The notes under the pieces are model-generated. The model was not told the DNA's origin. It searched no databases and saw only the letters and a list, made by a program, of their open reading frames with translations. Below, one piece after another: positions 6,836-16,600 of a stretch of DNA of 18,588 nt. The translations under genes were made by a program, and so were the position numbers. Numbering within the stretch: the stretch's first letter is position 1; every line of letters begins with the position of its first letter. This DNA is from Planctomycetaceae bacterium. GTDB taxonomy: Bacteria > Planctomycetota > UBA1135 > GCA-002686595. The stretch covers positions 1 to 18,588 of the forward strand of contig JABWBL010000011.1 of assembly GCA_013360535.1 (NCBI GenBank). Direction: 5' to 3'.

Positions 6836-8788
6836 TCAGTAGAGCTTCGGCGCGGCGTTGATCTTCTGGATGGCTTCTTCGAGGTTGAAGCCGACGATCT
6901 GCGCGTATTCGCGGAGGCTCGGCCAGCGCGGGTGGTTGAACTCGGCGGCCTTCTTCAGGGCCTCGTCGCGCGAGAGCACGCCCTCGCGGATCATGTTCGA
7001 GAGCATGACCTCGTCTTCCGAGAAGCCCGCCATCGTCATGTAGATGTAGTTGTAGAACGGCGCGGTGCCGTCGCCGATGCGCCACGTGGTCGTGGTGTCG
7101 GTCGCGACTTCCCAGTCGTATTCGTTGCGGATCGTGTCGACGATCGTGCGCTCGTCCCACTTGAGGTAGTGGAAGAGGTAGAGGAAGTCGTCCTTGACGA
7201 CGAAGGTCTGGTAGTAGGCGTCGAGCGTGTCCTTGAGGGACTCGTTCCAGTAGCCGGGGTTCTTCAGGTAGTTCTTGAAGTAGTACCAGAGCAGGCGGAA
7301 CTCGTCCCACTGGTGCAGGCCCGTGAGCGTCATCCCGTGGTCCTTCTCGCGGATGCCGCACAGGCCCGTCTTGTAGGGCGTGTCCTCGATCATGTTGCCG
7401 GTGCAGAAGATCACGAGCTTGATGCCCGTCTCCTGCCGCAGCTCGCGCGCGTACTTGTAGAACTGCTTGTCGCCCGCGGTGAACAGCGTGACCATGCCGA
7501 GCTCCGGCTTCTTGAGCCAGGCCTCGACGTTCTTGCGCACGTAGCGGCGCTTGGTCGGGATGTCGGCGGAGCGCAGGATGTGCTCGACGCCGAGCTTGCC
7601 GCACAGGCGCGCCTGGTTGCGGCGCGCGAGGTCGGTGACGAGGCCCCAGTCGTACGTGAACGCCACGGGATTCATCCCGAGGTTCTTCTTCACGTAGTGC
7701 AGGCCGTAGGCGCTGTCGCGACCGCCCGAGAAGGCGAGGATCACGTCGGGGCTGCCGTCCTTGGAGCGATAGGGCTCGACCTTGCGCAGGAGCGCCTCCT
7801 CGCCCTTCACTTCGATCGTCTTCCACTTGCGGCAGTAGCTGCAGACGCCGTCGGCGTCGAAGTCCATGAACGGATAGGTCTCCGGCAGGATGCACTTCTT
7901 GCAGCGCCGCAGGTTCTTGCCCGTCTTGGTGTGGTCGATGATCGCGACGCGCGAGTCGACGCTAGAGAACTTCGGCGCGGCCACGGGCGCCGGAGCCTTG
8001 CCAAGGCTGTTGAAGGTCTCGAGGCCGAGGTCGTTCAGGCCGACGAGCAGCCCCGTGCCGGCGTGCAGCTGCTGGATCTCGCACTTGCCCAGCCGATCGG
8101 CGATGCCGGCCGTCTCGAGCATGCGCTGCAGGATGAAGCGCTCCGAGGCGAAGGCGCAGATCGTCTTGCGTTCGTTGGTGACGTAGAAGAGCGATCCCGT
8201 GTTGGTCGCGAGCAGCAGGTTCGACACGTCGTCGAGGAAACACGCGACGCTCGCCGCGCCCTCGATCTCCGCGAACGTCTGCCGCGTCGCCCAGACCACG
8301 TCCTTCGAGGCGTCGAAGTGCTTGCGCAGCACGTTGACGAGCACCTCGGTGTCGACCTCGGTCTTGCGCTCGAGGTCGGGGTGAGCCCGCCACAGGCGCG
8401 CGTCGTTGACGATGATGCCGTTGTGGATCATCACCGAGCCACGCGCGATTACCGGCTGGTTGTTGTCGCCCTCGGTCTGCGCCCCGTTGGTGACGAGGCG
8501 CGAGTGGCCCGTGATCGCGAGCGTCGCCGGCTGGCCGTCGTGCAGCGCACGGGTCCAGCTCGTCAGCGCCGCATCCATGACCTCGGAGTACTTGGGGTTG
8601 GCGAGGAACTGGTCGACCGAGCCCGCCTGCTTGAGGACGTTGATCGTCCGGCCGTCGTGCACCGCCAGACCCGCCGCCTCGCGGCCGCGCGCCTCGGAGC
8701 AACGGAACAGGGCCTCGACGACGCTGCCCGCGAAGGGCGCGTCGAAGGCCGGATCACGGCCGTAGACGACTCCAAAGATGCCGCACAT
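6836..8788 (-). CDS. Fused glutamine amidotransferase: class II glutaminase + zinc ribbon + PP-loop sugar amidotransferase (WbpG/PseA-like)
   Basis: The 650-residue protein has three parts. Residues 1-250 are a class II (Ntn) glutaminase: MCGIFGVV with nucleophile Cys2, GHSRLVTNG (94-102), IHNGIIVN (121-128) and VDTEVL (145-150, D146). These match the GlmS/PurF/AsnB active-site loops. Residues 296-319 hold a zinc ribbon with C296-x2-C299 and C316-x2-C319 (CKKCILPETY, then GVCSYCRKW). From 349 a PP-loop ATP pyrophosphatase follows, with SGGRDS at 354-359. Ribbon plus PP-loop is the layout of N-acetyl-sugar amidotransferases, which adenylate an acetamido sugar and add ammonia to make an acetamidino sugar. 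Here the glutaminase is on the same chain. The ATG at 8788 is the only sensible start, since Cys must be residue 2 after Met removal; the frame stays open upstream without meaning. Transcription is divergent from the gene at 9094. The substrate is inferred only. Confidence 0.8.
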   Translation of the reverse strand: MCGIFGVVYGRDPAFDAPFAGSVVEALFRCSEARGREAAGLAVHDGRTINVLKQAGSVDQFLANPKYSEVMDAALTSWTRALHDGQPATLAITGHSRLVTNGAQTEGDNNQPVIARGSVMIHNGIIVNDARLWRAHPDLERKTEVDTEVLVNVLRKHFDASKDVVWATRQTFAEIEGAASVACFLDDVSNLLLATNTGSLFYVTNERKTICAFASERFILQRMLETAGIADRLGKCEIQQLHAGTGLLVGLNDLGLETFNSLGKAPAPVAAPKFSSVDSRVAIIDHTKTGKNLRRCKKCILPETYPFMDFDADGVCSYCRKWKTIEVKGEEALLRKVEPYRSKDGSPDVILAFSGGRDSAYGLHYVKKNLGMNPVAFTYDWGLVTDLARRNQARLCGKLGVEHILRSADIPTKRRYVRKNVEAWLKKPELGMVTLFTAGDKQFYKYARELRQETGIKLVIFCTGNMIEDTPYKTGLCGIREKDHGMTLTGLHQWDEFRLLWYYFKNYLKNPGYWNESLKDTLDAYYQTFVVKDDFLYLFHYLKWDERTIVDTIRNEYDWEVATDTTTTWRIGDGTAPFYNYIYMTMAGFSEDEVMLSNMIREGVLSRDEALKKAAEFNHPRWPSLREYAQIVGFNLEEAIQKINAAPKLY

Positions 8789-9093
8789 GAGGTGGTGAGG
8801 GTCCTGACTGTCCGGGGGGCCCGGCGGGGACAGGGTGTATCGGCCCAGCGCCCGAGGCGACTCCACGGGAGTCCCCCAAGAGCACCGGGGCGAAGGCGCG
8901 TCCCCTCGCGCACCCCAGACTCTACCCGCCACGGGAGGCTCGCCAAAGGGAAGGGGCTTCCCGAGCAGGCCTCCGGAACCAACCCAGAGGGCTGCCGAGT
9001 CCCCCTGCGAAGCTCGAGCGCTCCGCCCCCCGAGCGGGAGAAATCTCGCGCCTTCGACCGCAGCTCGAGGCGTCCAGTTCCTAGCATCTGGGC
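8789..9093. other. Divergent intergenic region (amidotransferase / arylsulfotransferase-like)
   Basis: These 305 bases must hold promoters for both flanking genes. Open frames cross it on both strands, but they only extend the neighbouring genes or lie antisense to them. On the minus side a TACACC box lies at 8834-8839 with no good -35. On the plus side TAGCAT lies just before the ATG at 9094 (listed separately). Neither start has a Shine-Dalgarno site. No operator-like palindrome stands out. Confidence 0.4.
9082..9087 (+). promoter_or_regulatory. Candidate -10 box (TAGCAT) close to the start codon
   Basis: TAGCAT fits TAnnnT in a GC-rich context, and its last base is six bases before the ATG at 9094. 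There is no Shine-Dalgarno sequence between them. If used, the transcript would be leaderless or nearly so. No convincing -35 lies at the expected distance. Similar TAnnnT boxes precede the genes starting at 17040 (minus) and 17253 (plus). Confidence 0.3.
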
Positions 9094-10614
9094 ATGATCC
9101 CCCACCTGTCCCTGCTCCTCGCCCTCGCCACGCTCCTGCCGCAGGATGCCGCCCCAAAGGACTCCCCGGCCCCGGAACGGTCCTCGGGCCTCACGGTCCA
9201 CAAGCCCGCGGCCAGCGACGGCTACGTCCTGTTCGCGCCCCTCAAGTCGCCCTCGATCTTCCTGCTCGACCGTGACGGCAAGGTCGCGCACGAGTGGAAG
9301 CACGGCTTGCCGCCGCTGGCGGTCTACTTGCGCGAGAACGGCAACGTGCTGCTCTCCAGCCGCATCGACGAGAACCCGACCTTCTTCGGCGGTGGCCTCG
9401 GCGGGCGCATCACGGAGTACGACTGGGACGGCAACAAGGTGTGGGAGTTCGTGCTGAGCGACGAGAAGCGCTCGCTGCACCACGACCTCGAGATCCTGCC
9501 CAACGGGAACGTGCTCGCCATCGCCTGGGAGCACCTGAGTGCCGCCGAGGCGGTCGAGCAGGGCCGCGATCCGCGCTTCGTCGAGGCCAAGGGCTGGTGG
9601 CCGGACACGGTGATCGAGATCGAGCCCCAGCGCCCCAGCGGCGGCAAGATCGTCTGGGAATGGCGCGCGAAGGACCACCTCGTGCAGGACTTCGACGCCA
9701 AGCGCAAGAACTACGGCCAGGTCGCCGACCGCCCCGGCCGCATCGACGTCAACGCCGACCACCGCGACCAGCCGCCGATGACGCCGGAGGAGGCGCGGCT
9801 GGCGCGCGAGGAGGCGAAGAAGCTGCGCGAGCTCGGCTACGCGGGCGGCGACGAGGAAAAGCACGCCGAGCAGGGCGACGCCCCACGCGAGAAGCGCGGC
9901 GACTTCCTGCACCTCAACTCGGTGCACTACGACCCGGCGCACGACCTGATCGCGCTCTCGACGCCACACCTGCACGAGCTGTGGATCCTCGACCACTCGA
10001 CCACCACGGAAGAGGCGCGCGGCTCGACCGGAGGCAAGTATGGCAAGGGGGGCGACCTGCTCTACCGCTGGGGCAACCCGCGCACCTACGGCTGCGGCAC
10101 GCAAGCGGACCAGAAGCTCTTCTACCAGCACCAGCCCGACTGGATCCCCGCCGGCCATCCGGGCGCGGGCCACATCCTCGTCTTCAACAACGGCTCCAAG
10201 CGCGGGCCGGTCGAGTACAGCTCGATCGACGAGCTCGTGCTGCCCTTCGATCCCAAGCTCGGCTTCCAGCGCGAGCCCGGCAAGGCCTTTGGGCCCGCCG
10301 AACCCGCGTGGAGCTACACCGCGCCGGAAAAACCCGACTTCTTCTCGTTCTTCATCTCCGGCACGCAGCGCCTCGCCAACGGCCACACGTTCATCTGCTC
10401 CGGCAAGCAGGGCCGTTTCTTCGAGGTCACGCCGGCGGGCGAGATCGTGTGGGAGTACTACAACCCCTACGGTGGCGAGATCGAGATGACCGCTGGCAAC
10501 GCCGCCCCGCCGCCGAAGGGTCCGAGCCCTGTCGAGGCCACGAGCTGCTTCCGCGCGACGAAGCTCGCCCCGAACCATCCGGGTCTCGCACGCCTGCGCA
10601 ACGCGGCCAAGTAG
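9094..10614 (+). CDS. Secreted arylsulfotransferase (ASST)-family beta-propeller protein
   Basis: The 506-residue protein opens with a short signal peptide (MIPHLSLLLALATLLPQDA). The body is a propeller of the arylsulfate sulfotransferase type, with the family's signature phrases in order: HHDLEILPNGNVLAIAWEH (H129/H130), HLNSVHYDPAHDLIALS (H273), GDLLYRWGNPRTYG (R325), and QHQPDW (H346) before GAGHILVFNNG. Known bacterial ASSTs move sulfate from one phenol to another in the periplasm using a catalytic His plus further His and Arg residues. The His-His-Arg-His order is kept here, though I cannot prove which one is the nucleophile. An unusual charged insert at about 228-272 (PMTPEEARLAREEAKKLREL, then GYAGGDEEKH) interrupts the propeller just before H273. 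Many proteins in this family have no tested activity, so a non-catalytic role is possible. The gene ends 10 bases before a strong hairpin. Confidence 0.8.
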   Translation: MIPHLSLLLALATLLPQDAAPKDSPAPERSSGLTVHKPAASDGYVLFAPLKSPSIFLLDRDGKVAHEWKHGLPPLAVYLRENGNVLLSSRIDENPTFFGGGLGGRITEYDWDGNKVWEFVLSDEKRSLHHDLEILPNGNVLAIAWEHLSAAEAVEQGRDPRFVEAKGWWPDTVIEIEPQRPSGGKIVWEWRAKDHLVQDFDAKRKNYGQVADRPGRIDVNADHRDQPPMTPEEARLAREEAKKLRELGYAGGDEEKHAEQGDAPREKRGDFLHLNSVHYDPAHDLIALSTPHLHELWILDHSTTTEEARGSTGGKYGKGGDLLYRWGNPRTYGCGTQADQKLFYQHQPDWIPAGHPGAGHILVFNNGSKRGPVEYSSIDELVLPFDPKLGFQREPGKAFGPAEPAWSYTAPEKPDFFSFFISGTQRLANGHTFICSGKQGRFFEVTPAGEIVWEYYNPYGGEIEMTAGNAAPPPKGPSPVEATSCFRATKLAPNHPGLARLRNAAK

Positions 10615-10623
10615 CTTGCGACG

Positions 10624-10664
10624 ACGCCGCGCCGGTCGCTTGCTGCGACCGGCGCGGCGTTTTC
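10624..10664 (+). terminator. Intrinsic terminator with a perfect 16-bp stem
   Basis: ACGCCGCGCCGGTCGC (10624-10639) and its exact reverse complement (10645-10660) enclose a 5-base loop (TTGCT). The stem ends in a short TTTT run (10660-10663). It starts 10 bases after the stop of the gene ending at 10614 and lies 8 bases beyond the stop of the convergent giant gene at 10672. The T-run is on the plus-strand side, so it works best for the arylsulfotransferase-like gene. The stem may also block transcription coming from the giant gene. Confidence 0.85.
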
Positions 10665-10671
10665 GTGGCGT

Positions 10672-13600
10672 TCAACGCGCGGGCGGAGCGATCTCGCGGA
10701 TCGCCGCACCTTCGCTCTCGCTCGCGACGAGCACCGCATAGCGCGTCGCGTCGTTCGCGCCCTCGCCCGACATCGAGGCGTAGTCGAAGCGCCCGCGCAG
10801 GTCGGTGTAACCGTCCTTGTGGAAGCGGACGGTCCCGTTGGCGAGCTTCGCGTACACCTTCACGTAGGTCTTCGGCAGCGCCTTGCCACTCGTGCTCGAC
10901 GTGACGGCGAGCTGGCCGAAGTCCTCCATCCACTGCACGCGCAGCGTGCCCTGCAGCAGCGGAACGCGGCGGACGAGGCCCCCCGAGCGGACCTCGACGA
11001 GCACGTTGGCGCCGCGGACTTCGGCGGGCACCTCGACCTTGGTCTGCGCCGCGGTGGCGGACAGCGCGAGCTGCGCGGTCGCGCGCGGCTTGACGAACGC
11101 GAAGGCCTGCGAATCCTGGCCGACAAACGGGTTCGTCGAGAACAGGAACTCGATGTCCATCGGGAAGTAGCTCAGCTCGCACCCGGTCAGGTTCGAGTGC
11201 CGCACGACGAGCCCGCCGTCCTCGACGGAGAGTTCCAGCACCGGCGCGGCCGCGGCGAGGGCAGCCTGCCGCGTGTTGCGATCCTCGCCCACGTTGCGCG
11301 CGACGGCCTTGCCCTCGGCCTCGTCGAGCTGCGCCAGCACCTCGCCGAAGAGCTTCTGCCAGCGCTCGACGGGGAACTCGCGGTAACGCTCCGCGATGGC
11401 CCGCGCGGTGCCCGGATTGTCCGAGAAGAAGGCCGCGTAGGCGCGCAGGTAGTCGAGTTGCAGCTTCTCGCGCACCTGCCGCTCGTCGACGCGCGCGAGC
11501 GTGGCGAGCGCTTCCTCGATGCGATCCTGCAGCAGCAGCTGGTAGGTCGCCTGCATCAGGTCCTCGGCCGAGAGCGTCGGCTTGTGGCACAGGATCGAGA
11601 GCAACTCGCGCCAGCGCTGCTCCGCGAGCTGGTTGCGCACCTCGCGCTTCGCGCCGAAGGCGTGGGCGCGCGGGTTGACCAGCGGATCGAACTCGAGCTG
11701 CTCGCTCTCGAGCTCGAGCACGGGATCGATGCGCACGAGCGGGCTCTGGAGCCACGGTCCGGCGACTTGACTGAGCCCGCGGTCGTGCTCGAGCAGCTCG
11801 CGCGCCCCGAGCTTGTCCTCGTGCAGCAACGCATAGCCCCACAACGTCGAGTCATAGGCGAGCCGCGCGCGCAACGCCCCCGTCAACGCCTCGTAGGCCT
11901 TGCGGTCGCGCATGCGCCACGCGACGCTCGGCAGCGAGACTTGCTCGAGGTTCGATTTGTCGAGGAGCTTGAGCACGTCCTCGAGCGAGCCGCGCTGGCT
12001 GACATACTCCCAAGAGGTCGCGTCGACCTGGCTCGGCTCGGAGAGCACGTTGAAGTCGAGCGCGTCCGCGAAGGCGACGAGCTGCTCCTTCTCGGCGACG
12101 TGCACGGGGTAGTGCGCGAACTTGCCAGGCTTGGGGAAGTAGAACGGCGACTCCAGCCGCGCCGTCGAGTAGGGCTCGAGCCGCAGGCTGACGCCCTTGG
12201 TCGAGCGCCCCGCCGAAAGCGGGACCGACCCAGCCGGCAGCTGGACGAGCAGCTCGACCTCGTGCGGCTCGGCCGTCGGATTCGTGAGCACGACCTGCAG
12301 CGTGTACGGCACGCGCGAGAGGAACTCGCCGCGCACGTACTTCTCGCGCTGCATGCCGTCGACGATCTCGTGGCGATCATCGAGCCGCGCGACGCGCTGC
12401 GTGACGAGCATCGGCGTCGCCGCCGTCGCCTTTGGACTCTCGCGCAGCTCCTTGCGCACCGCCAGCACCGGCGAAGCGGGCAGGATCGTGCGGATCCCCT
12501 GCGCGTCCTCGACCTTCGGCGCCGCGGCCTCGAAGGGCAGGTCGAGCACCGCGAGCGCGAGCAGCATCTCGTTGAGCGAGTCCGTCGCCTGCGGGAAGTT
12601 CGTCGACAGGAAGGGCGTCGCTCCGGCCGCCTGAGCGAAGTCGAGCCAGAAACGGTCGGGGGCGACGAGCCACCCGCCCTGCTCGTGCAGCATCACGTTC
12701 CAGTAGTTGCGCTCCGCGAAGACCTTCGTGGTCCCGACGGGCACGAACAGCTGCTGTTCCTGCGCCCGCCGCAACGCAACATCACCCTCTGCGTCCTTGA
12801 AGGCGCGCTTGTCGAGCTCCTCCGACTCGGCGAGCTCGTTGCGCTCGCCCTCGCCGATGAAGAAGTCGTCCGCCCCGTCGTTCTTGCGCTTCGAGTCCGA
12901 GCCCGGCTCCCCGGCCTTCTCCGGAGACGGCATGTTCCCGCCTCCGCCGATCAATCCGGGGGCGCCCGGCGCCTGACGAGCCGGAGCTCCCGCACTTCGA
13001 TCGGTCAGGAACCCGAGCGTGACGGCGTCGTTGAAGCCGAGGTTGTCGAACGGATTCGCCTGGTCCTTCGCGAGCCCGCCGAGCGCCGTCTGGAAGTCGC
13101 GCTCGAGCTGGGCGAGGTCGACTGGGCGCACCTCCACCGCGTCGCGCACCCAGCGCTGGCCCGCGGCCGTGCGCCCTTGCACGCGCTGCGTTAGGAGAAT
13201 GCGTTCGAGCACGTTGAGCTGCTCGAAGCGCCGCGGCTCGAGGTAGCGCGCGACGTCGTCCCCGAGCAACCAGTGGTCGAGGAACTGCTTCTCGAGCTTG
13301 TTCGCGAGGTACGGCTTGACCACCTCCTCGAAGAACTTGGCGTCCTTGCGCAACAGGAACAGGTGCAGCTCGTGGCAGGCGTGCTCCGAGTACAGGCGCC
13401 GCTTCTCCTGCGCGTCGAGCTTCGGCCAGCGCGTGAGGAACTCGAACGGCGCGAGGCCCGCAGCGTTGCCACCGCGCCCGAGGAAGTACGCGAACACGTC
13501 ACCGAGCGTCGAGTAGACCTGCAACGCTTCGGTCGAGGCTTCATCGACCTTGAGCGTCTCGCCGGCCTTCACGAGCTCGATGCGCCGCTGCTCGACGCGG

Positions 13601-16600
13601 TGCTTCGCCGGATCGAGCGCCGTCATCAGGCGCCGGTCGCGCGCCACCAGCGGCGTGCCCGCAAGCGCGAGCGAACGCGAAACACGATCGCCGGAGTCGA
13701 GCGCGACCACGTGCACGAACGTGCCGTCACCCAGCTGGCCGCGCTTGACGCGCACCACGCCGTCCTTGTCGGGGATCAGGTTCGCGGCGAGCGTGCGCGC
13801 TCCGCCGAGGAACTCGTAGTTCGGCTCGAGTCCGGCTTCGCCGGCAGGGACGCTGTCCCTGCTTTCCATCTCCCGGCCCGAACCGCCACGAGCCTTGAGG
13901 TTCTTGCGTCCGCCGAAGCGTCCGCCCGCGCCCCCGCCGGTGCCGATCGACGTGAACGCCTCGTCGAGCTCCCACGGATTGAGCAGCAGGCTCGGCCGCG
14001 CGAGCATGTTGCCGGGGAACTTGCGCGCGAAGCGACGCTCGAGGATGTAGCGGTATTCGTCGGAGAGTTCGCGACCTGCGCGCAGGTCACTCTCGGGGAT
14101 CTCGAGCGCGAGCGAGCGCTGCGGCAGGTCCGGTTCGTAGCCCAGACGCCCCACCGAGAGCGCGGGCATGTAGCGCGTCGCGAAGACGTGCACGCGTGCG
14201 TCCGGGTCCGCACCCGAGAGCCGCACGACGACTTCGTCGCCTTCCAGCGCGACCCCGCGGATCGCGAGCGGCGCCGAATCGACGAGCTCGAGCGCACGGT
14301 TCGCCCCGATCGCCCAGCCGTCCCGCTTCTCGCCGGCCGTCACCTGCACGCGCACGCTCGCCTGCACGTCCTTGAGCCACAGCAGGTAGTCCCCGGCCGC
14401 CAAGCCGCGCAGCTCGAGGTACTCCCCCGCGAGCGCCAGCCGCTCGAACTCGTCCCGCACCGACGCGGACTTCGATTTGAACGAGTGCAGCGTCGCCACC
14501 GATCGGTCGAGCTTCGTGGCCCTCGAATGGTGCGCGATGCGCAACGTCTCGCCGACGACGCCGCGCAGGACCTGCGGCACCTGGGCGAGCTCATCCTCGA
14601 GCGCCCAGCCGCGCCACTCGCCGCCAAAACCGTTGCAGTTGACGACCTGCACTCCGTCGAGCGTGCCCAGCCGGATGCGCCCTTCCTTGTTCGAGCGCAA
14701 CGACAGCTCGAACTTGTCCGTGTAGTTGCGGTGCTTGAGCTGGAACTGCAGCACGCGGTCTGCCACGGCCTCGCCGGTGCGACCGAGCACGTCGACGAAC
14801 CAACCCTCGGCATCGCGGCCGAGCAGCGGGCAATCGAGCGTGTTGCCGCGCTCGAGCTTCGACAGGTCCACGCTCAGGAGCGAGCAAGCCTGCTCGACCT
14901 TCTCGCCGTCGGAGAGGCGCGTGATCTTGCCGCGCAGGGTCACTTCGAGCCGCGCCAGCCGTCCGGGCACGACGAGCTCGTGCACGAACTCGCGGTCGAG
15001 CCGCAGCTCGAGACCGCGCAGCTCGGCTGTCGCCGCCGTGCCGTCGAAATTGGTCGTCGTCACCGCGAGCACCGCGTCCTCGAGCAGCGACAGCGACGCG
15101 AGCGAGTCGTTCACGAGCAGCCACGGCCGCAGCACAAGCTGCGCCTTCGAGCCCGCGCGCAGCTGCTCGACATCGACGAAGCCGTCCCCGCGCAGCATGT
15201 AACTCTCCTGCGCGTGCTCGAAACGCCCGAGCGCGACCCGGGCGCCACTCTCGAGCACCACCGGTTTTCCACCCGGCTTCGAGGTGAACGGCACGACGAT
15301 CTCGCCCTTGTCGTTGGCGTCGTAGCGGCGGCCTTCGAGGTGCAGCGCGGCCTTGGGCTGCGCGGTGCCGCGCTCGTCGACGACCCGAACCACGTGTCCC
15401 GCCGCGCCCGTGCGCGCGATCAGCTCGAGCCCGCCCTTGCGGATCACGGCGCGGCTCGCGGTGCCGTTGCCGATGAACTCGACCACGTACGTGCCCGGCT
15501 TCGAGAGCCGCGGGAAGTCGAACTTGCGGCGCACGCGCTGCAGCGGGCCTTCGGCGTACTCGAGCGTGCTCTCCTCGTTGGCGACGAGGCCATCGAGATC
15601 GATCGACGCGTCGATCTCCCGCCCCGTGGCCGTGTAGTAGTTGAGCGCGTGGATCTCGTAGACCTTGACGAGCAGCTTGGGGACATTCTTGACGTCGAGC
15701 TCGATTCCGACGGCCTCGTCGGCGCCAAAATGTTCCTTCTGCGTCGGCGCGAAGTGGAGCTCGACCCGCTGCTTGAGCTGCTCGTAGTAACCCGGATCGT
15801 CGAGCAGCGTGTACCAGCGCTCCATGTCGCCGCTGTTCGAGAGGATCTTCGTCTCGGCGAACGTGCGCTTGAGGTACGTCGGCTCGACCAGCGCGTCGAA
15901 GGCCTTGGTGTCGGCGGCGTCGCGCAGGAAGCGCTCGAGCAACGCGCGCACGAGCGGCTCGTCGTTCGCGATCGGCCCGAAGCCCGTGGAGAACTGGCTT
16001 CCGAGCTCGGCGACCTCACGCGTGCGCTCGGCGTTCTCGTAGGCCTTGCGCGGCGTCGTCGTCGAGTTGCGCGGCAGCCGCAGGTAGTCCTGGAAGCGCG
16101 TGAGATCGAGCTCGCCCGTGCGCAGGTCGAGCTGCAGCCGATGGAACGCCACGTGCGCCTTGAACGAGTTGAAGCCACCCGAGAGCCGCGCGGTCAGCGT
16201 CGCGAGGCGCTCGAGGTAGGCGCGCCGCGCCCCGACGTCGCGCTCGACGTTCTCGTCGGCCCCCGGCGCGAGCCGCACCATCCACGCGTTGACGAACTTC
16301 TCGTCGTTGAGGAGCGCCGGCCTGCGCCGCGCGAGCTCCTCGAGCTGTCCGAGCGTCAGCGCGCCGTGCAGCGGGAGGCTCCCGAACCCGCCCGAGTTGC
16401 GCAGCTCCAGATGCCGCAGCACGAGCTCGAGCACGTTGGGCAGGTCCGCCGTTCGCAGCTGCGACATCAGGCTCGCGAACAGCGCGTCGTCGAGCTCCTC
16501 CGCCGCCATGCGTTCGAGCGCCGCCCCGCGCAGGCCCGTCACCGTGCGCGGATGGATCGCCAGCGCCCGCTCCTTCCACGCCGCGTCGCTCACGCTGGCG

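Noticed and set aside
6932..9097. A 721-codon plus-strand open frame antisense to the amidotransferase gene
   Set aside because: It has the same antisense shadow pattern (Val/Arg/Asp/Glu-rich), while the minus strand carries clear active-site motifs in order.
10819..13194. A 791-codon plus-strand open frame antisense to the giant gene's C-terminal half
   Set aside because: It is a shadow frame; the low-complexity translation has no recognisable features.
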